Part shown: positions 40,511 through 50,980 of the stretch, one piece after another | Numbering within the stretch: the first letter of the stretch is position 1 | Layout of the letters: each line of letters starts with the position of its first letter | Origin: Adineta steineri | Lineage: Eukaryota > Rotifera > Eurotatoria > Adinetida > Adinetidae | Reading direction: 5' to 3' | DNA: 64,000 nt | Assembly (NCBI GenBank): GCA_905250115.1 | Contig: CAJNOI010000008.1 | Span: 186,001 to 250,000 of the forward strand | Notes under the pieces: model-generated | Told to the model about the DNA's origin: nothing | Seen by the model: only the letters and a program-made list of their open reading frames with translations | The model's database searches: none | Position numbers and translations under genes: made by a program

Positions 40511-40549
40511 TAAGGATGTGGATCCAAACAGGAGACACCCACCCTTTCT
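40511..40549 (+). repeat. TGTGGG-type dispersed hairpin repeat, copy 1
   Basis: Begins TTAAGGATGTGGATCC and ends ACACCCACCCTTTCT. The two ends are imperfect complements, giving a short stem. Shortest member of the family. Confidence 0.5.
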
Positions 40550-41900
40550 TTTGTGAAACCAGAAAGATAAGTTCTTGTGTATTGGTAAGAAAATTTTAGA
40601 TAAAAGATTTTGTAGATAAGAATCTATATCAAATCCTTAATATTAAAATAAAATATATCAATTAGCTTAATTTTCAAATTAATGTATAATAGAAACTATG
40701 TGGAATTGACATTTATTTTTTGAAAATAAAATAGGAAATGAAAATAATAAACTGAAAACCTCTAATTATTTGCTTCCTTTTTTTTGTTGAGTTTATTAAC
40801 CGTAATCATTTAATCTATAGAATACTATAAAATCAACATTGAAAATACGTTATGATAATAATGTAAAAGTGAATGGATACATTTCTTTTAAGATATTTTT
40901 TAAAGTACAATGATTTTATGAATTACGTATTTTATTCTCGTCAAGGCTATACAAATAAACTTTTCAATTTCAAATTATATTTTACTTTTTTCTTTTTTTG
41001 TAATTTAAACTCTTTTCTATGAAATAATAAAATACTGAACATTTCCTCTATTGAAATTCTCATTAAATAATTTTAAATTATTTTCTTGATTGACTAACTA
41101 TTTTTTTATAAACTACTTATCCAATAGAATTATATTTTAAATAATGAATATATTTACTCATTATTCTTTCTGTATACATATTCATCAAAACTCTTCATAA
41201 CAGATAATTGACTTCTAGAAAATGAAACACTATATAAACTTGTTGTCATGAACAATTCTATAACAAAATATATTCTACTCAATAATTGTCTACACATTTA
41301 TTTTACAGCTTGATATTAATACTAAAGTAGGTGTGTTTTGTTATGCAAGAAATAAAGATCTTTATAGTTTTTATCTCGATACAAACTGTACTAGATTTTT
41401 GAATCAGTGATAAGGAAGTAATAATATTTTAGATTCATAAAATAAATAATGATAAAAAAAGTTTCATTCTCTTAGAAATTGAAAAAAAAAATAATTTAAA
41501 TTCATTGTAAACTTCTGATCTACAATAAAAAAAATTTTGTCAACATTTTCTTGAGAATTAAAATTATGAATAATATTTTCTATCAATAATAAAAAATTTA
41601 CTCGATTATACTAAGCTTAGAGGTGCACTGAGACAAACAGTTTCAATTCGTTTATGTCACATTCTTAATCAATATTAATATTTGTGAGATAAAAACATCT
41701 ACTGGAAGACCTTAAAAAACATTAGAAATGAATATAAATATGAACAGAAAGTTTCTTATCATTTTCGAAATATACCATCATCTATCTAACATTCTTAAGA
41801 TGGCTCAATTGAGTGAAGTTTAGTATATGTTTATTCATAGCTAATCAGATTTTAGTATGACTTTTTTATTCAAATTTTAGTCGTGAGGGGAAGAAATATA

Positions 41901-41961
41901 TTAAGGTGTGGGTGGGTATGGCTGTAATCACTGTACCTAAGCCCTCATCCACACCCTTTCT
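41901..41961 (+). repeat. TGTGGG-type dispersed hairpin repeat, copy 2
   Basis: Begins TTAAGGTGTGGGTGGG and ends CATCCACACCCTTTCT, with arms that are near-complementary around a loop TATGGCTGTAATCACTG. It lies about 475 bp upstream of the triple-module gene. Confidence 0.6.
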
Positions 41962-42435
41962 AGAGAACGACTTAAATGAGTATTAGAAATCGTATGAATT
42001 GATCCTTATGTCAAAGGTATAGTTTGACAAATCATTCATGTTGTAGAGTTTATTAAAGTTCATGACGTTTGACTATTATATAAGAAAATATTAATTTTAG
42101 TGATCTTTTTCATATGAATTTCGTAAAGAATATAAATAATTATAAAAAAACATAGGTATTTTTTCTCACTTTTTAATGTCTGAGAAAAAAGTTTTAAGTT
42201 TTACACACTAGTCTTATGTTATCTCATAAAAAATTTTCAAAATATAAATTAAAATAAAGTAAATTATTTTTTTTTGTATTAATTTAAGATATATTCTTTT
42301 AATTTAAATATAAATTGATAAATATTATTCAATAAAGAAATTCATTCGATTGATTTCTAAGTACAAGAAGTCGATAACATTGAAAAAGCATTAGAAAAAC
42401 AAATAAACTGAATTTCTATTAATTATCATAGTAGA

Positions 42436-45400
42436 ATGTATGTTAAAGATTTGTTTGGATGGTTTCATGACAAAATACATAATTATAATCTATTTATACC
42501 TGATGAAGATGAAAATGAAGATGAAAATAATCTCGAAGAAAATCATGATATTATTTTAAAAAATCAAATATATGCAACTCGAGTTTATGTCCCACTTCTT
42601 ACCAGTAAGTTTAATCAATTTTATTTATTTTGAACAATTTTTAATAATAATTTACTTCATAAAAAATTATAGAGAATATGATACGAGTGTCAATACGATT
42701 AGATAATCATTCATTACCAACATCAGAGCTATAAAATCTACCATCATTTCGAAAAATTTCCACCAATGATAATCGTTTTCCCCTTAGTATTTTCTCAAAA
42801 TGTCATTAGTACAGACGGGCATATTCTGCATCTCTGACCCACACCCATCAATAATAAAAGACAAGAGAATCTACCTAATAAATTTATTTCTTTGTTTTTT
42901 TATTTTAGTAATTCTTTATATTCTTTTCTTTATTTCTTTAATGAATTCTCAAGCTCGATTATATTCAATATCAAATATAACTCCTGACCTTTTTACTAAA
43001 CTTCATTATGAATATGGACAATCTCTTTCATGCCCATGCACAACAACAAATATTCCTTATAATAAATTTACTTCAACAATAATTACATATAAGCCAATAT
43101 GTTCAAGTATCTTTGTTAGTGAACAATGGATTAAAGCATTATATATGCCAAATTCAAGTACATATTTAGTTATGGATTTTCGAACAACAGCTTCATCTCA
43201 AGTAAGTTAATTATTAACTAAAAACTTCTATAGAATTAATAATCAAGTATCAATTCAAATCAATCAGCTAATAAAATAAAAATTTCAAGTGATTAATGTA
43301 TAATGAGAGTATGTTTTTTTTCTATAAATTTAGTTTGAAATTCTTTCTGCTCTTTGTTCAATTGCACAAAATATAGTTTATCAATCTCTGGTTGATTTTA
43401 ATGAAATTCAACTTGTTACACTTGAACTTCTGCAAGAAAATCAAATAGAATCTCAAATAGATGACAATATTAAAGTCATTAATTCTAAAACACTTGTTCA
43501 ATTTGTTTCACCACTGAACTTCTTACAAATAATAACTCAATCAAATTCTTTTATATCGGCTCTTAATACGAATGTAGCAGTTAAAATACAAATTAATAAT
43601 GGATTACCACAAATAAATGTTAATCCCTCGATGTATGTCGATAAAAATGCTTCTACACCTTGGGCTGCTGTGTGGGGTTCACCTTGTTCCTTCAAACATG
43701 CTACAGTTCCATCTGGTTTCTATTCATTATCAGAATATGAAAGTGTAATGAATCATCGATATTGGCCATATTATCCACCTTATTTTGAACCAATAGCTTC
43801 TTCAACAGTTGATGGATTTTTTGGAGGATGTACTCCCCTAGATGCTATTCTTTCAAGTACACTTGATTGTCTTTACAATATTAGTTGTCTTGAAATATTT
43901 ATCAATTATTTTCCAGGTCTTAATCAAGTATTTATTACTCAATTGTAATATATCTATCTATATATATATAAATTCTTTTTTTGTTATTTAGACAGATTTT
44001 AATATGAGTAATATTGTTTTATCTTCAAATGAAAAAATTATTTCTTTGAAAGATAGTTTAAATAATTCATTTATTGAAAACTGGTCAACAAAAATGAATT
44101 ATTCAGATTATTTTTCTCAATGTGCTCCTACAGTATGCACATATACAAAAAAGGATTATACGAATCTTTCTCATATAATAACATTATTACTTAGTTTATA
44201 TGGCGGTCTTACGATTATATTACGTGTTATGATTGGATTCTCAATTAAAATTTATTCAAAAATCAAACATCGTTCATTAAATACAAATAATAATAATAAT
44301 AATAGTATGATTTTATTTCTAACAAATGTTTCTTTTAAATATTTTTATTCATAGAATATCTTTTAACATATATTTGGATATTTATTCGATGGATAAAACA
44401 CTTAAATCTTTTTAAGTCACAAAAAAATCAAATAATAAACACAGCTGAACGACAACGTATTATTACAAGAATATATTTAGTTTTTCTCACAAGTATGAAT
44501 CCTTTCTTTATGTTTTTCATTATTGAAAAGAGAATCATGAAAAAAATGTTTAATAATCTATTAGTAGGCTAATCATAGAGAGTGGATGTGCGTATGGGTT
44601 TGAGATTGACATAGTAACTAACCACACCCACCCTTACCCTTTTAGAATTTGTTAATTTTACATTTTCTCTCATCGCTCTAAAGAGCTTGATACGTCCCTG
44701 AATAGAAGTATTCATTATTATGAAAAATATATGCCTACTTTATATCAACTTAGATTCCATTGTTATTCTCATTCTATTCACATGGATGAATAATGAAACA
44801 GTAACAGTAAACGTACCAAATCCATCATTAGCAACATATAAACATTTACAAAATTTATATCCAAATGTTCTTAAATGTCCTTGTTTAAATGTAACAACAC
44901 CTTATAATAAGTTTATGTCAGTATCACCAACTTTTCATCAAATATGTTCAAGTGAATTTGTTAGTGAAACATGGATAACAGCTTTATTTTCTCTGGACAG
45001 TATTGAGTCATTTGCATTACAATATGGAGAAATTTCAACATTTCCTTTATGGTATGGTTTAGATGGTAGACATTTTCGTTTATTATCAACTCTTTGCCAA
45101 TTGGCTAATGAAACGATTATTGATGCTATTCATAGTTTTGATATACAATTTCTCATTGGTTTAAATGTTCTTACTGAACTTGATTTTAATGCTCAAACGG
45201 AAACAACATTTAATCAATTTATTCAATCATTAATTTCGAATTTTGATCTTCTTGTTAATATGACACATCTTTTTACTCAAGTAGATCAACCTTATACAAC
45301 ATTTGACAATTCAAATTTAACAGTTAGTTCAACAATAGATAATATAACTAATCAACAATCTTTACGGGTATATGATCTTAACTTTAATATATAAATCTAC

Positions 45401-48400
45401 TGTTTTTGAAAATGAGTGAGAATTTATTGACGAGAGTAAAATCCAATTTTGTTTTTCTTATACATAAGATCGATTATCTTTTTAGGTGACATTTAATTTA
45501 ACTGGCATTCAAGATACGAATTCGACAAGTGGTAACTGTATATGTGCTAGTAATCCTAATTGTCAAAGTTCCGTAATTCCGCCCGATTGGATTCAAAGTA
45601 ACTATGAATATTCTGAACATTACCCTTCAAATCATATAATACCAGGAATGATTCAGGGATGTTTTACAATTGATACTCTTCTTCTTTCATCACTCGAATG
45701 TTATTATTTACACTCTTGTTTATCAATCTTATATAATTTATTAAGTGGATTATTTCACGATTATGAATATGACTTAGAATGGTCTCCAATAAATCCTCTC
45801 ATATACAATTCATCGTCTAGTCATTTTTTTCCAAATACATCACTTTCATTAATAATAAATGAAATGCTGATTGAACAATGGAATCCTTTATCTTCATTTG
45901 AACATTACTATGAATCGTGTGCACCTATTTATTGTAGTTATACTTATACAACACATACCATTACTTTTATTGCAATGATTATTAAATTGGTTTCAACTAT
46001 TGGTGGTCTCATTCTTATATTACGACTAATCACACCTCAACTTGTCAAATTCGTTTATAAAATCTTAACACGACATACCAGAAGACAAGATCAAGGTAAA
46101 TAATATATAGATAAATCATAATGCCTTTTTTTTAATATAATTTATATTAAAAAAACGATAAATAGAAGCGATGTTAAGTTTCAATCAATGACTTCACTAA
46201 TGAATTACTATAGATTATTATTTTCAAGCATAAAAATACAAGTTTTTACAGATTCATAGTAGAGACGGGATTGCTTCATGCTTTTTTTCTCGAACTAATC
46301 GATTCATTAAAAGCTTAGAACGAAAATATTTGAAAGGATTACTTGAAACATTAATTTTTTCTTTTAAGAAATTAATTCTAATTTATTCAATCGAATTAAA
46401 ATATTCTTATGCAATACGATGAGATTTTTATCGGTAACATTAATTAATTTGAATATATTTCCAAAACGATCTTTTGCAAATAATATCAATCATATGAAAG
46501 CTCAACATCTTGGCCGATTATCTACTCGTCTTTATATTGTCCTTCTTATTATTGTTATAGCTATTCTTAGTTTATATACAATAATTCAACCACAAATTTT
46601 AACAAAAAGTTTTTCTCAACCATCTTTTAAAACTTACAATGATCTTTTAACTCATCATAGTTCAACCATTCAGTGTCCGTGTTCATCTATTTCATCAACT
46701 TATAATCAATTTATTAATATTGAACCTATATTTCATCAGGTAAATACACAAGATTACAATAAAAGATAAGACTCATAGCAATACACCCACACGTTTTTAA
46801 AGAAAAGTGTGATCATAGGCAAAAAAATATATTTTAGTGCATATTCAAGGTATAGTGTAAACTCCTTTTCGTTCATTTTTACTAAAGAGAAAGTCTCCGA
46901 AAGAGGTGTGCAAACGTATACTTCGTATATTGTTGAATCCTTTCCTCCCACTTTCAGCAATCCAATAGTCTTTTGACCTACCTATAGTAATGTCCCTCGG
47001 TACTAATTAGCACACCATTAAGAAAATAGGGACCATCTCTCGGATTCGTTTTCCAAAATCCGATCGGATTTATTGACCTGGACTGATTATTGACTATCCT
47101 CTTAGTATGAATTTTAAATAATAATTATATTTCATTGATTTTAAGATTTGTTCAAGTTCATTTATCTCTGATGAATGGCGTACATATATTACAAAAGATC
47201 TTGTTTCTGATCTTTCTATCTATAATATTCAAGATTATCGTCGTTTTATCACACCCCATTTACAATTTCTTTCTGGTTTATGTGGTCTCTCAATTCAATC
47301 AGTAAATGATTCAATTAATCAATTTCTTTCTTCAACATTAGTTACTGTCGAACTTCTTTCTGAAACAAGCTTTCGTACACAAATTGATCTACTTATTAAA
47401 CAAAGTAAGTCTAATGCTCCTATAACATTTACTCGTCTTCTTTCTTTAATTCGAACAATAAATCATGGCAATGCTATAATATCCTCTTACGGAACTAATT
47501 TTGAATTTATTGATCCTTGGAAAGATTTAAATCTTTCAATGGCAATTACTCATGCAATTACTTATGATAATGAATGTTCTTGTGCATTAATTTCAAATTG
47601 TACAACTCAAGCTAATTTTATTAATGAAAATTCATTGGAAATGCTGCCAATAAAAGGTTTAAAAATCGGTTGTACACCAAGTGAATCATTTTTATCGTCA
47701 ACATTGGAATGTTTTTATGATTTATCATGTATTCATTTTCTCGAAGAACAAATGAATACTACTCATACAAATAATTCTATGATAAATCTTTCTTCACCAC
47801 TTTCATTAAATTTAAGTCAATATCCAATGAATATTTCAATATTAAATCTTGTTCAAGATCTTTTTATTGAGAATTGGTTAACAAATATTAGTTATTCATT
47901 ATATTATAATCAATGTTCTCCAGCATCATGTTTATACACATATATTCAACAGCTTAATTCACTTTATACAATGTCAATTTTACTTGGTTTATATGCTGGA
48001 CTTTCATTTATTTTAAAAATGATTTGTCCAAATATAATTTCTATTATAGATAAAATTTATTGGTATAAAAAGAAGAAGAAAAATATTATTGAACCTGCAT
48101 GCACTGTTGAAATGACAAATATTAAACCAATTACTACAAGATTGACAAATATTGAACCAATTACTACAGGGTTGACTAATATAGATATTTACAATACAAT
48201 TGATAATCCAAAATCTTTATCAGCAACTACCACGACAAAAATACTCTCAAAACTAATGTTATGTTTTATATTTGGTATTATTTTATTAGTATTTATGATT
48301 ATATCTATTATTATCACATTTATTTTTCTTAATCGACAACAAGAGACTTACAATATACCAACAAGTATGAGCTTTTTCATTATCTAGTTTTTATGCGAAA

Positions 48401-49995
48401 TTATCATATTTGACAGTCAAATATTTCTCTACATAAACCATAATTTAGATTTAAAGTTAAATATTGAAATCAATTTAAATAAGAGTATGAGTGTGAATAG
48501 TTACTATGTCTACCTCAAACCCACACGATTTTCATTTTTTAAATAATAAATGGAATGGAATATGAATTTTTCTATTTTAAAAATTATCATTTTATTAATT
48601 TCATCAAATATAAAGTTTTTTTTCTAATAGTATCTTCAATAAACACAGCAATCATTCCAACAACGGACATTAATATTTTAACAACAACAGTTTCACCTCC
48701 TACAGGTTAGTATATTATAATACAATTATATCAAGATTTTTCGAGGATATTTTATATAAATCATTTCAATATGATTTTGACAAAATTATTATTATTTTAT
48801 GTTTAAATTCTCTCGATATATTTCAATTAATAATCGACAGCAACTAAAAAAATGTTTTCTTCTTATATATTTTTATTTCTTAGAATCAATTTGTCAATTA
48901 ACGTTTCAACATATAATTTTATATAACAATAGTGATGGTTTTGAACCTCCCTCATTTATTATTAACGATTTTAATGGTGATAATCATTCAGATATTGCTG
49001 TTACTAATTGTGTTTATAATATTGTGAATATATGGTCTGGAAATGGTAATGGATCATTTGATTTTAAAACGACCTTTTCTACTGGCGGATTATGCCCATT
49101 TGCAATCGATGTTGGTGATTTTAATAGGGATGGACTTTTAGATTTTGTTGTCATCAATGCACATTCTAATAACATAGTTATATTATTTGCAAATACGAAT
49201 GGAACTTATCAAGTGAGACAAACACTTACTAGACGTCGACTTATACCGCTTTCAGTTGTTATTGGTGATTATGATAATGATGGTTATCTAGATCTTGCTG
49301 CTACCAATTTTGATAATATATTAATATTTTTTAGTGATAATAATGGAACATTCGGAACACCATTAACATTTTGTGCGGATATTTGCCAGCAGTTGTTATC
49401 AATAGCTGTCGGTGATTTTAATAACGATGGTCGATTAGATCTTGCTGTCACCGATCATTCTGGTCCTTACGGTAACAATACACTCATTGAGTACGCATAT
49501 ATATTACTCAATAATGGCAGTGGATATTTTAACACATTAATGAGCTATGCTGTCGGAAAACTTAGTCTACCGAACTCAATTGCTGTCCATGATTTTAATA
49601 ATGACAACCAAATGGATCTAGTTATTGCTAATACTTGGGCAAGTAATGTAGTTATATTATTAGGAAGTACTAATGGTACTTTTTTTACACAAATGCCACA
49701 CTCAACTGGAAGTGTAAGTGAACCGGATTCCGTTATTGCTGGTGATTTGAATAATGATGGTCTACAAGATTTTGCTGTTACTAATACTTACACGAACAAT
49801 ATAGGTATATTTTTTGGTATTGGTAATGGGAGTTTTCGCACACAAACTAGTGTATTTACTGGAGCAAGTAGTGCTCCTTATGCATTGGCTTCAGGTGATT
49901 TCAATGGCGATGGTAAATTAGATCTTGTTATAAGTGATATTGCACTGAATACTATTAGTATCTTATTGAATACATGCCATTGTTGTTCACCTTAA
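42436..49995 (+). CDS. Three tandem [TM - Cys-rich ectodomain - TM] modules + seventh TM + FG-GAP repeats
   Basis: Eleven exons: 42436-42604, 42909-43201, 43334-43927, 43992-44304, 44355-44492, 44754-45367, 45486-46095, 46369-46739, 47146-48364, 48631-48705, 48884-49995; 5,508 nt, 1,835 residues. Each module opens with an Arg-Tyr-rich TM start (ATRVYV, ITRIYL, STRLYI), then CPC...Y-N-x-F, ICSS-x-F-(V/I)-S-x-x-W, a GC...LSS-x-(L/x)-(E/D)-C-x-Y segment, a Y-x-x-C-(A/S)-P-x-x-C-x-Y motif and a Gly-containing second TM (LYGGLTIIL, TIGGLILIL, LYAGLSFIL). TMs lie near 50-70, 412-434, 493-515, 866-890, 964-984, 1306-1328 and 1404-1430. A Thr-rich linker leads to seven FG-GAP/VCBS Ca2+-loop motifs (DFNRDGLLD, DFNNDGRLD and others). 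Topology predicts extracellular ectodomains and FG-GAP. The inter-module junctions are phase-compatible and restore split TMs, which favours one gene. Alternatively, three separate genes. Function unknown. Confidence 0.75.
42724..42836. mobile_element. Diverged hAT-type MITE inside intron 1 of the triple-module gene
   Basis: 113 bp. It ends ATTCTGCATCTCTG, identical over 14 bases to the right terminus of the MITE at 28226-28340. It begins CAGAGCTATAAAATC, 11 of 15 bases like the other element's inverted terminus. An internal TTTCGAAAAATTTC also aligns at the same place. Flanks ACCAACAT / ACCCACAC could be a decayed 8-bp target duplication (6 of 8). Its presence explains why the intron is 304 bp rather than about 60. 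Confidence 0.6.
44582..44644 (-). repeat. TGTGGG-type dispersed repeat, copy 3 (in an intron)
   Basis: Inverted relative to copies 1, 2 and 4. Its complement starts AAGGGTAAGGGTGGGTGTGG and contains TAGTTACTATGTC and CTCAAACCCA, which are shared with copy 4. It lies within the 261-bp intron that joins modules 1 and 2 of the large gene. Confidence 0.7.
48481..48528 (+). repeat. TGTGGG-type dispersed repeat, copy 4 (in an intron)
   Basis: Contains TAGTTACTATGTC then CTCAAACCCACACG, matching the complement of copy 3 over about 40 bases with few differences. It lies within the 266-bp intron after the seventh TM exon of the large gene. Confidence 0.7.
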
Positions 49996-50704
49996 TTTCC
50001 ATAAAGAAAACAATTATATCTATTTATTGATGGTTTTTCTTGTTCTTTAATTTTGAAACCAAGTACTAAATTATATTTATCTTTACAAATTATGCTTTAT
50101 TCTCACAAAAATATTATTAATCTAGCAAATGCTTTGCTTTATGTATCTGCAAATACTTAACTTTCTAACTAATTTAATAAATCTTGATGTGCTTTGGTAA
50201 AATGCATTATCTATGAATTGTAATAATTTTCTTCTTTGTTTAAATTTATTTATTTATTATTGAAGGTGTGTGCGAGATTAAAATAAAACTATATCCTTAA
50301 ATATACTTTTAAAAAATTATCTCCATATAATTTATTTCTTCATACACATTTCTCTCTAGTTCAATATTGTTAAATAATGTCGAAAGTGCATTCATATAAA
50401 CGCATATGTTTGACTTCATTTCGAAACGTGAAAAACATAATTAAATTTATATAACAATTAATACAGAATCGGATATATTGTTTCATGAGGGTAGGTCTGG
50501 ACGGGATATATATATGATACATCCACCAATCGTCAAGATTTTTACTATAAAACAGTCAGATAGTTGTCTTTTTATCTTAGTCTTATGAAAATGCATCAAG
50601 AAATAACAAGCTTGTTTGTTTGATATGGTACAGTTTCAATCTTCTCGCACATTGTAAGAACTAATAAACGATTTGTAGTGCTCATAGTTCTCTGCCACTC
50701 TAGC

Positions 50705-50823
50705 TTACATAATTTGGTGGATAAGAACTATATTAACGGTAGACGGATTGTATCCAATTCCAGGACATTCTTGATCACCAATAACATTATTGGATGCAAT
50801 CTTAGTCCAAACTTCTGCAAAAT
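50705..50823 (-). pseudogene. Possible orphan terminal exon or coding relic
   Basis: On the minus strand a TTTTGCAG acceptor-like site is followed by an open stretch reading VWTKIASNNVIGDQECPG, then GYNPSTVNIVLIHQIM and a stop. Its composition is more protein-like than the AT-rich surroundings. An upstream fragment reads DVTGKFTIVSMVNFVSS. I do not recognise the family and find no intact gene around it, so it may be a decayed copy. Confidence 0.25.
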
Positions 50824-50930
50824 AATAAATTATTGCAATTCAATAGGAACTAACAAAATTCACCATCGAAACAATGGTAAACTTTCCAGTAACATCATAA
50901 CTTAGACTGGAAGTAAGTATTTTCAGCTCA

Positions 50931-50980
50931 AAGTATGGGTGTGAATTCATCTTTTATTTACCCACACCCTACACCCTTAA
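50931..50980 (-). repeat. TGTGGG-type dispersed repeat, copy 5
   Basis: Its complement reads TTAAGGGTGTAGGGTGTGGG, then an AT-rich loop and CACACCCATACTT. It lies about 940 bp downstream of the triple-module gene. Confidence 0.6.

Larger units (their letters stand above)
39270..42435. other. 3.2 kb AT-rich intergenic region
   Basis: Between Maelstrom (-) and the triple-module gene (+). It holds a (TA)n microsatellite at about 40480-40493 and two TGTGGG-type repeats (listed separately). No coding sequence is convincing. Promoters of the flanking genes are expected here. Confidence 0.45.

Noticed and set aside
41620-41650. TAGAGGTGCACTGAGAC resembling a hAT terminus
   Set aside because: Only nine bases match the MITE end, and no inverted partner or target duplication was found nearby.
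44493-44572. Read-through of exon 5 of the large gene to the stop at 44570-44572 (NPFFMFFIIEKR tail)
   Set aside because: A good GTATGA donor lies before it, and the spliced reading restores similarity to the other modules. Read-through could still exist as a minor isoform.
44720-46103. Middle module as an independent 421-residue gene starting at ATG 44720
   Set aside because: It would start inside the first TM, and the in-frame acceptor at 44753 joined to the donor at 44492 restores the full TM motif, so fusion is the better model.
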